64,000 nucleotides of DNA from assembly GCA_037039925.1 (NCBI GenBank), contig JAXRKP010000999.1, positions 112,501 to 176,500 on the forward strand, read 5' to 3'. Shown here in pieces: positions 48,471 to 64,000 of this stretch. The number at the start of each line of letters is the position of its first letter. The stretch's first letter is position 1. Both the position numbers and the translations under genes were made by a program. The notes below the pieces were generated by a model. The model saw only the letters and a program-made list of their open reading frames with translations. It ran no database searches and was not told the origin of the DNA. The stretch comes from Doris montereyensis. Lineage: Eukaryota > Mollusca > Gastropoda > Nudibranchia > Dorididae.

Positions 48471-49958
48471 TCAGTAAAAGGAAAATTATGATTCAGGGTG
48501 AAAATGACGCTTGGAGTCGGAGGAATGGACTTGCATCAACATTATCCCGAACATGTCAAAGTAGTAATAATCACCATGACAAATAAGGTCAGAAGAAACA
48601 AAAGGGAGTTTTTCCAATCGTAAAAAGAGTTGCTTGATAAGTATAGACTTTCCCAATCACTTCAATTTTAGAAAGTTTCAACCACCTCCTTGAGAGAAAG
48701 AAAAAAGAAGAAAAAGATCTACCCGAAAACATCCCCCCATCCCCATCCCAACCTCCTAAAAAAGAATCAAGCTAAAATTATCTCCCCAAAACAGACAAAA
48801 TTTTCCATTTTTAGATCTTACAAATCAAAACATCGACAACACTATGAACACATTACACTTATTCCAAAAAACGTTAACATTCACCTTTCTTCAAAGAGGT
48901 CAAATATAGACATGATCGCAAACCAAGGGCAGTTAACTTTAAAATTCTATTCTAGTTCAAGAAATCAACAACGGTAAAACAGGTCAGGAGAGTTATATTT
49001 GATGAAGTTTAAAATTAATTGATTTGATAATTCAATCAAAAGATTTCTCATGTGAAATCTCTATGTGGTCTTGTAAAACGCTCGCAAAACATGTGTCAAA
49101 GGACAACGCATATAACAAATTAGTCGGCTTATAAATTTATTTGTGTTCAACTGAAAATTTGTATGAATGAAGGGGGTAAACAATTTAAGTTGTGAATATA
49201 ACCTATTTACAATTGACATTAGAAACAAAGACTAAATGAAAATGAGTTCAAGTTGACATCATGTAAATGTAAATATAACATTAGAAACAAAAGGTTGTCA
49301 GTAAACTCTGACAAATGGTGAGGCAAGGGGCGTATCGAAGGTGAGAAGTAAGGCCACCAACTACGTATTGAAGTCCCATGGGATCATAACGGAGACAAAT
49401 ACAAAGGAATACACAGAAAAAATTGCCCAGTAATAGGCATGGTTGGTAATGAGCTCTTATGTGGAGGTCGCGGGTTTGATTCCTTCTAATACAACCCTAC
49501 CATGTTTTCTGTCTATTCCTTTGAATTCATCTTTTCTTTGTTCCTAAAGGCGTTTCAATATCTATTTCCCGTCTTTATTTTCTCAAATCCAACGTTGAAC
49601 ATCTTTATCTTGAATACCCCATGTTCTTGTGGGTGTGTGTGTGTGTGTGTGTGTGGGGGTCTGTGTGTGTGCGCATGTGTGTGTGTGTCTTTTTTCTTCC
49701 ATTCTTTTTCCTTGCCTCTTATTTTTATATTCTCATTTTCCTTTATTTTCTGATTGATTTATTTTGTTTCTTTATCCAAAATTGTCTGGTTTATAAAAAG
49801 AAAAAAAGAATAGGTTTTACTGTGGTGTATTAATAGATTTCTTATTTTCTGAGGATGGCTCTTCTTTCTTTTACATCTTTTCTACAAAAAATAATAATGT
49901 AGGAATATGGTATTTTCATTGGGTTTTTTAAGTTTCTTTTATCTTTCTTCGCTTACAG
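48471..49958. other. Non-coding region with a tRNA-like fragment and a GT repeat
   Basis: 49430-49490 contains ggttggtaatgagctctta and a box-B-like gcgggtttgattcc, so a SINE head on the + strand is possible (low confidence). A GT-rich microsatellite lies at 49631-49689. No exon was recognised before the one at 49959. Confidence 0.4.
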
Positions 49959-50225
49959 GAAGTTTATCTAAACGGAATAACAGTTTTGGTTGAGCAATTT
50001 TCTAGATACGATATATGCCAAAACAAGACATATCATTACAACAAATTTCCGTGCCATCAGGTATCAACAAAGAAAGGCGGAATTGACAGGGTGCTGTCTT
50101 CATTGAGAACGGTCCAAGAAACATCACTCAGCTACTTGAACACAAAATCATTCAATGCTATTATTGGTGCACTGATGAAAAGAAACAGAATAAGAATGAG
50201 GCTGCAAAGAAGTCTTAAGACGTAA
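49959..50225 (+). CDS. Candidate terminal exon of an unrecognised gene
   Basis: An excellent acceptor (tatctttcttcgcttacag) is followed by 88 open codons and TAA at 50223. The peptide starts EVYLNGITVLVEQFSRYDIC, contains KFPCHQVSTKKGGIDRVLSS and ends RNRIRMRLQRSLKT. It is non-repetitive, of mixed composition, with two cysteines and a basic C-terminus. I do not recognise the family. No upstream partner exon could be chosen, so a chance open frame after a chance acceptor is possible. AATAAA-type strings follow near 50830. Confidence 0.35.
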   Translation, partial: EVYLNGITVLVEQFSRYDICQNKTYHYNKFPCHQVSTKKGGIDRVLSSLRTVQETSLSYLNTKSFNAIIGALMKRNRIRMRLQRSLKT

Positions 50226-50671
50226 AAATAACAATAACAATAATAATAATGATGATAATAATACTAATAATAATAGTAATATTAATGTTGTATTCATATT
50301 CTATTTTGCTGTTTCTAAATACCTAATGTTAAGAAAGTAATTCAATTCATATGTGCCGTTAAATCAAGAGCAATATAGATCCCTAGACAAAATCAAGGTC
50401 GTAAACTAAATTGCAATCTTTGTCACTTTCTAATTTCTAGACTCCCTAAAAGGGAATTTTGCATTCAGATCAAGGTCATCCAGGAAAAGCCACATTCACA
50501 ATTATTTTTTAAGAGACAAAAAGTCACAGTGTTGAGCATAAAAGCATTGAAACGTTTCCCGTTGTCGATAGACTAATATAAGCATTAATCTATCTTAAGT
50601 TAGATTTGAATTGGCAAAAGAAATTCCTTAGTCTCATTAAATACTATGGAAACTACATTCTACGCTATAGT
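50226..50671. other. Spacer, nothing recognised
   Basis: AT-rich with a short (AAT)n-like start at 50228-50290. Confidence 0.4.
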
Positions 50672-50792
50672 CCACATTTGTTGTCTGGTGAAGGTTCTAC
50701 CCAAACGTCACGTGTTTGTTCTGTTTCTCTTGGTAGAGTTGTCACTTATTGTCGTTAATATCACCGAAATACTATGGTGTGAGGTGTCGAAA
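50672..50792 (+). mobile_element. Dispersed element, inverted relative to 12600-12715
   Basis: Contains aacgtcacgtgtttgttctg, exactly the reverse complement of 12667-12686, with further matches ttgttgtctg(g/a) and gagttgtcacttattgtc on either side. The CACGTG palindrome is conserved in both. Confidence 0.6.
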
Positions 50793-51026
50793 TGATAAAA
50801 TTGTGTACATTCTAATAATATAAAGAGCAAATAAATAGACAGCAGAACACTTGAGTTCAACATGGTAAAAGATCTGAATGCACAGTGAGTAGCTCATGAC
50901 ATATACATGATCATGTCATCAATCTATACATACCTTGGTCATATCAAAAGGATAATGCTACTAGACATAATTAGCTAACAAATTAACGCGATGCCCTTCA
51001 TCCGTCTACACAACCTCCATAAGCAC

Positions 51027-51093
51027 ATTTGTAACTTTTGTAACATTTGTAACCTTTGTAACATTTGTAACATTTGTAACATTTGTAACATTC
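51027..51093. repeat. 9-bp tandem repeat
   Basis: About seven copies of taacatttg (gtaacattt), with taaccttt variants. Confidence 0.9.
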
Positions 51094-51231
51094 TGAACAC
51101 GTTCCAAACCTTAAGTGACCAGCTTCTAGGGACATTGTTGACTTTACGTTACTACAAGTGCTGTGACATTTGTTACACATTTACAACATTAGTGACTGGT
51201 TTCCCTGATTTTACGTGTGAATAAAAACCTA

Positions 51232-51515
51232 GGACGTAAAAAGTTTCTTCAAGGCCGAAATGGCCAATAGAACATGACCTTATCCTGGCTTCTATAGCGT
51301 GAAGCGGAACAGATGATAATAATCACCTCCTGGAAAGGACGCTGGTTTGACGCAGATCTTTACTCCCAAGCTAGTGATAGTACCCATTTACACCTGGGTT
51401 GAGTGGGGAAAATGCGTGTTACAAATGTTGGACTTATCATTGCTGGGTTTCGAACCCATAACCTCATGATGATCCCAAGTCTGGCATTCTCACCTCTAGA
51501 GCACCGATGTCACTA
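51232..51515 (-). mobile_element. tRNA-derived SINE
   Basis: Aligns along its length with 61525-61797: agtttcttcaaggc at the left, ataataatc.cc, tttactcc.a.ctagtg, cccattt.cacctgggt, and gcgt(g)tta. A box-B-like core (read on minus as GGTTCGAAACCC) lies near 51444-51456. The left end would be the SINE 3' end. Its central part resembles the unit of the 8-kb array. Confidence 0.75.
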
Positions 51516-52949
51516 GATAAAAATAGGAGGGGAGGAAACTTCTGACTGGGAGCAAGGGGGGCAAAGGTGAGCTTGTGCCATACCAAAAGTGGCACGCTCT
51601 TGCTTCCCTCCCTTTGAAAACTTCTTCAAAGGGCAAACAAAAGTTACATATGAAAATGTTTAAACTTGATTAGCGATACCATGCACTTGACAAGCACGTT
51701 AAAAATAAAATGACGACTAACACTTTCAACGGTCCATCTCATGCGGGCATGTGAAGCCAACAGATAAACTGACATCTGAACACGAGGTTGTCGGACACTG
51801 CTGCTGAGATAATGCCTGCTAGATACATTGTATATATCTATATATTATCTGCTCTGGGGTAAATCTCTGGCCACCAGAAAGTGCAATAATCATTTAAACC
51901 ATTCTACCCCTCCTCCCCAAACCACCACTGAAAAGAAATTAATGTTTTCTGTTTCATCTACTGAACCATTCAAACAATTAGCATCTCAACAACTGCAGGC
52001 TAAACATGCAAAAATAGAGTAGATAGGCTGTTGGTGGTCCTCCCACCCAAAATACTCCCAATAAAACTGCCAATTGCACATCTTTGTAACACATTGTGAG
52101 ACTACAACATATCGTATTATCAAATTATTTACAGTGAACCTTAGGACGCAATAGTTACTGTGACTCACCATGCACGCACACCGTGCTGACAGCACTTTTC
52201 ATAAACAAATCAAAAACATAATAACATAATGGGGGTGGGTGGGGAGAGAGGGAAGTATCATGGGGGCCTTTACAATGTACGTCAATGTCAATGCTGTTTT
52301 CAACAAATAAGAGAATCATGGTAACAGGAAAATCAAACAAACAAACAACAAGACCACCCAAAGACAAACAGGTATTATGTGGAGTTAATGTTAGCAGAGT
52401 TTGAATACAAGAAAAGACGTAATATCCATATATAAGTAAACATCACCTCCAACGCAAGAGGTCATCACGGGGAGAGGGTATTGTGAGCAATCTGGAAACA
52501 AATTAAAAGTCTGCGACTGTTTGTTGAGGAAGATGCAGAGGCAAAGCCACTTTGTTCGAGCACAATGGAAACTGACACAGCACAAAGATGATCTTGCTCA
52601 ATGTTTCAATAACCGGCTTGAATGAATAATGGACACGTGAAAGTTACACAATCTTTTTTTTTTTTAAATTTGTTTCCTTTTAAAATTGACAAACTTTTGT
52701 AAATATAAAGTAGCATGTATGATATCATAGAATGAATGAAAGAATGTTTTGTTCCTGAACAAAGAGGAAACTTTGAGACTCCAAAGTAAGAAAGGGGGGT
52801 GAGTGGAAGCAGTGCGCTGGCTGTTACACAGACCTGGAGTGTCAGGCACAGCTGCCAACCTTTTCAAAACCAAACTTCTGACTTTGACCACGCAAACAGA
52901 TTCCTACTTGAACCATGGCCCCTAGATTTTCACAAAAACACAAAACACT
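51516..52949. other. Non-coding region
   Basis: No exon recognised on either strand and no long repeat. Confidence 0.4.
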
Positions 52950-53125
52950 GATTGATGTTTTGACTTGATGGCCCGTAGTATTTCACAAAACAGAAAATAC
53001 TGATTGATGTTTTGACTTGATGGCCCGTAGTATTTCACAAAACAGAAAATACTGATTGATGTTTTGACTTGATGGCTTGTAGTATTTCACAAAACAGAAA
53101 ATACTGATTGATGTTTTGACTTGAA
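52950..53125. repeat. 52-bp tandem repeat, about 3.5 copies
   Basis: Unit tgattgatgttttgacttga then tggcccgtagtatttcacaa and aacagaaaatac. Confidence 0.95.
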
Positions 53126-53219
53126 TGGTAAATAACAAAAAGTCTGCCGACTGCTGGCTTTTCTGGTGATGTCTGACGGCAGTTTTGCCAACTCAGAGTG
53201 GCGTCTCGTCTCCGCACTT

Positions 53220-53258
53220 TCAACCAAGCTGTCTGGAGTTTTCTGCCGCTTGGGATTC
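53220..53258 (-). CDS. Possible last exon of an unrecognised small gene
   Basis: Acceptor cattttttgttaaaag, then ESQAAENSRQLG and TGA, in phase 0 with the exon at 53483-53587. Another frame here is open longer (KRNPKRQKTPDSLVESAETR and on), so the reading is uncertain. Confidence 0.25.
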   Translation of the reverse strand, partial: ESQAAENSRQLG

Positions 53259-53482
53259 CTTTTAACAAAAAATGTTAACCCTCGTATACAGACTTGTCAT
53301 GGTAATACCGTGTATAGACTCAAAGCCAATAAAATGTACTAAATGTGCTTTTTTCCTACTGGTTGGCAGCTGTGTTTCAAGCAATAGAATGTACCTTTGT
53401 ACCTTATGTTCCAGCTAACCAATGTTTTCAATAGGAGGGGAAGATTACGGGGAAGAAGGATGAGAAATTAAGTTTGCATTAC

Positions 53483-53587
53483 CTTGGTATAATCATTTAA
53501 CTGTGTCAACAATTCTTGGTAGCCTTTTGCAAATATTTCATCAAAGATTTCCCACTGCGTCCAGCATTTAAAACATGCCCATGCCAT
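53483..53587 (-). CDS. Possible first coding exon of an unrecognised small gene
   Basis: ATG in good context (caacaaaATGG) followed by MAWACFKCWTQWEIFDEIFA then KGYQELLTQLNDYTK and donor gtaatg, phase 0. Joined to 53220-53258 it would make 47 residues. The same piece could instead be an internal exon, as a cag lies nine bases before the ATG. The Trp- and Cys-rich start followed by an amphipathic helix-like stretch looks protein-like, but I know no matching family. It lies on the same strand as the nuclear receptor and about 1.1 kb beyond its end. Confidence 0.3.
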
Positions 53588-53769
53588 TTTGTTGAACTGT
53601 GGACTTGTCTGTCACCGCCTTCCCATTTGGAGAGTTGTCAATGAAAGATGATTTGTCCACATAGGTAAGGATCCTTGGTGTGGGTCTGACTGCCCGACTG
53701 GTGGTAAACACAGCGTTTGCATTCCTCACAAGGGGAACAATTTATAAATAATGCACTGCTGAAGAGAGA

Positions 53770-53820
<51 letters not shown>

Positions 53821-54477
53821 TGTGTGTGTTCCATCGAATTCAACAATGCTGCCTACAACTGCCATTGACCGGTTGTGTCTAAACACCAACAAATCCATAA
53901 AACATCATTCTTACATGCAAGGTAAAGTTAGTCTTTTGAGGTTTACTTTCAGATGGCCCAAGTGCTTACCAAATGATCAAGCTTCGAAATCATTTGTATC
54001 ATAAATAAAAAGGAGAGTATTAGAAGAAGAACTACAAAGTTAAAATGAGGGAGGGTGGGCAAAAATTCCAAATTCTAATGTCAAATAATCGGATATGTAA
54101 ACTGTGCTTTTTTGTCAACCGTGTGAAAAAATGGAAATAAATGTAGTCTGAATGTGTTTCCATTCTCAGAGAATTTCAAGCTGCCTGCATTAAAACAAAT
54201 CCTCATTAGTGTTTGAATTTCAATTACTTCTTTCCCATGAAATCTGACAAAAGAATGGATCTTGAAAAAGATTTCAAAAAATTTTTAAGCAGAAAGGAAT
54301 TCAGAGAGAGGAAGAACATTTAAAAGAAAGGAAAACTGTCAAAAGGAGTGAAACAATCTGTAGCTAAGTTTAAACAGTGGCCCTTGCAGTAGAATCACTA
54401 TGGATCAATTGAAACCTCATGTCCATCAGTCTTCAGTTTTCAATCCCAGAAACGGTGGTACACTCCCATTAGAACTC
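53588..54477. other. Spacer with a GT microsatellite
   Basis: (GT)n at 53771-53829. No other feature was supported. Confidence 0.5.
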
Positions 54478-54662
54478 TGGTGGGGCGTCAGACACTTGCT
54501 TCAAGTTTTGCTCTGGGTAACATCGTCAGATAGTTCAAGGCATCGCTGCGTTCCCTCAGGGAAAAGCATTCAAGTTTTTAACTCTGGTGGGGCCAGACAC
54601 TGCAGTTGGTAACATCAGATAGTTCAGAGCATCGCTGCGTTCCCTCAGGGAAAGCATTCAGG
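54478..54662. repeat. Two-copy direct repeat of about 90-100 bp
   Basis: Both copies contain aactctggtggggc, gtaacatc, tcagatagttca and gcatcgctgcgttccctcag. The second copy is shorter. Confidence 0.8.
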
Positions 54663-54677
54663 ATTTTCTCTTTATTT

Positions 54678-62198
<7,521 letters not shown>

Positions 62199-62416
62199 CT
62201 GAAGTGAAAGGGGAAGACACATCACACGTGTGACTGGAAGCCTAGTAAAGGGGCACACAAGTCTGTGGGCACATGCGATGTCTGTATAATGTATGTAAAC
62301 ATAGGTGCATGTGTGTCTGTGTGCGTTAGTGTGAGAGTGTGAGTTTGTGTGTGAGTGTTTACATTTTCATGGGTTTAAGACTTGATATTTGAATACCTGC
62401 TGTGTTTAGTTCTAAG

Positions 62417-62783
62417 ACAGAAATTTGTTTAGGGCTAAATGAACCCATCAAATCGTATTGAATAAAAGACAGAAATTTGTTTGGGCTAAATGAACCCATC
62501 AAATCGTATTGAATAAAAGACAGAAATTTGTTTAGGGCTAAATGAACCCATCACGTCATGTAGATAAAAAGACAGAAATTTGTTTAGGGCTAAATGAACC
62601 ATCAAATCGTATTGAATAAAGACAGAAATTTGTTTGGGCTAAATGAACCCATCAAATCGTATTGAATAAAAGACAGAAATTTGTTTAGGGCTAAATGAAC
62701 CCATCAAATCGTGAATAAAGACAGAAATTTGTTTAGGGCTAAATGAACCCATCAAATCGTATTGAATAAAGGACAGAAATTGA
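62417..62783. repeat. 52-bp minisatellite, about 7 copies
   Basis: Unit gacagaaatttgtttagggc then taaatgaacccatcaaatcg and tattgaataaaa, with small deletions in several copies. Confidence 0.96.
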
Positions 62784-62929
62784 CGGTGAGTAACACGAAT
62801 GGCATTCTCAGTCTCAAGTGTTCACAGCATAACTCGGCTTTTCTCATTAATAACAAAAGATAGGATACCCTGGTTCATCGTTGAAATTAATTACAAGGAT
62901 CAGAGAAGGATGTGGATAATGTGTATGTA

Positions 62930-63175
62930 TAGGGTTTAAAAAGATACTTCAAGGTCGTAATGGCCCATAGAGCTGGTGCCTCTCCTATCAAGTTTTATAG
63001 TATGATAATACATTGCCTACTGGGAAAGACATCGGTCTGTCATTGGGAACACGGCGTTGAGTCGACCATTGCCAGAAATCGAGTCAGAATCTCATGAAAG
63101 GAGTGGGGAAGCGCTTGTTGAGTTGAGTCAAGTGGGAAATGAGAACATGACGTTGAGTCGACCATTGCCAGAAAT
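62930..63175 (-). mobile_element. Diverged SINE copy next to the 35-bp array
   Basis: acttcaaggtcgtaatggcc and catagagctg match the left end of the SINEs at 51.2 and 61.5 kb. The right part carries an internal duplication of about 85 bp (gttgagtcgaccattgccag twice). The tRNA-like end is not recognisable. Confidence 0.55.
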
Positions 63176-63811
63176 TGAGTCCAGAATCTCATGGACCTTC
63201 ATTTCACATCATAGCCACAGATCTCATGGACTTTCATTTCACAGCATAGCCACAGATCTCATGGACTTTCATTTCACATCATAGCCACAGATCTCATGGA
63301 CTTTTTTCATTTCATAGCCACAGATCTCATGGACATTCATTTCACAGCATAGCCACAGATCTCATGGACATCCATTTCACAGCATAGCCCCAGATCTCAT
63401 GGACATCCATTTCCACATCATAGTCACAGATCTCATGGACCTTCATTTCACAGCATAGCCACAGATCTCATGGACATCATTTTCACAGCATAGCCACAGA
63501 TCTCATGGACATCCATTCACAGCATAGCCACAGATCTCATGGACCTTCATTTCACATCATAGCCAGAGATCTCATGGACATCCATTTCACAGCATAGCCA
63601 CAGATCTCATGGACATTTCACATCATAGCCACAGATCTCATGGACATTCATTTCACAGCATAGCCACAGATCTCATGGACATTCATTTCACAGCATAGCC
63701 ACAGATCTCATGGACATTCATTTCACAGCATAGCCCAGATCTCATGGACATTCATTTTTACAGTATAGCCACAGATCTCATGGACATTCATTTCACAGCA
63801 TAGCCACAGAT
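63176..63811. repeat. 35-bp minisatellite, about 18 copies
   Basis: Unit ccacagatctcatggacatt then catttcacagcatag. Point variants (cattcatt/catccatt/ccttcatt, acatcat/acagcat) and a few shortened copies. It lies between two SINE copies. Confidence 0.96.
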
Positions 63812-63832
63812 GGCCCAATTAAAAGTCAAGAG

Positions 63833-64000
63833 GATGCGGGCACGTAGATTACGTCAAACCAAAAGCTCCTCCAAGGCCCTTTATATACAAAAGAGTTTGA
63901 CCATATCCTGGATTCTACGGTGGGAAGTTAAACAGGTGAATAATAATCATCTCCTGAACAGGACGCTAGTCCCCAGCAGGTTTTTACCCCCAAGTAGTTG
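63833..64000 (-). mobile_element. SINE copy cut by the right edge
   Basis: ctcc(t)ccaaggccc, gaccatatcctggattcta, aacaggtgaataataatcat, ctcctg.a.aggacgct and tttttacccccaagtag align with the left half of the SINE at 51232-51515. Confidence 0.7.

Noticed and set aside
49621..49833. Small plus-strand frame rich in Cys, Val and Phe
   Set aside because: Driven by the GT microsatellite and T-rich DNA.

Overview
The window looks like nuclear DNA of an invertebrate animal, most likely a mollusc and probably a gastropod. The evidence is intron-split genes with GT/AG junctions, two animal gene families (a penta-EF-hand protein and an NR1-type nuclear receptor), tRNA-derived SINEs, non-LTR retrotransposon pieces, piggyBac and mariner-like remnants, and a very high load of minisatellites. 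The mollusc assignment is an inference from general genome texture. No bacterial or viral features were seen.

Two genes can be read with confidence. (1) On the + strand, 14027-24962, a penta-EF-hand (sorcin/grancalcin/calpain small-subunit type) gene can be followed from start to stop over nine exons plus one optional 21-nt microexon, giving 302 (or 309) residues with a GHPPPQ-repeat N-terminus. (2) On the - strand, 54678-62198, are the hinge and ligand-binding-domain exons of a nuclear receptor of the NR1H (EcR/LXR/FXR) kind. Its DNA-binding domain must lie beyond the right edge. Its last exon is recognisable through to an AF-2-like helix but is broken in frame. The 3' end of one LBD exon, together with its splice donor, is tandemly repeated four times. 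Two further pieces may be coding but are not recognised: a terminal exon on the + strand at 49959-50225 and a short exon pair on the - strand at 53220-53587.

Layout: 1-422 piggyBac remnant; 0.46-9.65 kb, eight minisatellites, ending in a 3.9-kb array of an 18-bp unit; 10.2-11.5 kb, SINE and LINE debris; 11.8-12.4 kb, a 30-bp array; 14.0-25.6 kb, the PEF gene, whose introns hold satellites, a 1.5-kb foldback-like element and a LINE endonuclease fragment; 26.1-26.4 kb, a transposase HTH remnant; 27.1-39.2 kb, a run dominated by four unrelated arrays of 37-38 bp period, one of them 8 kb long; 39.5-53 kb, mostly non-coding AT-rich DNA with 21-bp and 44-bp arrays; 53.2-62.2 kb, the nuclear receptor exons between further arrays; 62.4-64 kb, 52-bp and 35-bp arrays and SINE copies.

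Roughly 27 kb (about 43%, by adding up the arrays by eye) is tandem repeat, in more than 25 sequence-unrelated families. Almost all long open frames lie in arrays whose period is a multiple of three or close to it and are not genes. Several arrays can be tied to dispersed elements: the 8-kb array matches an internal piece of a SINE and runs into the rest of that SINE at its right end; a 25-bp array matches a piece of another SINE; a 30-bp array starts at the end of a third dispersed element. SINE-seeded satellite growth is the main unusual theme of this window.
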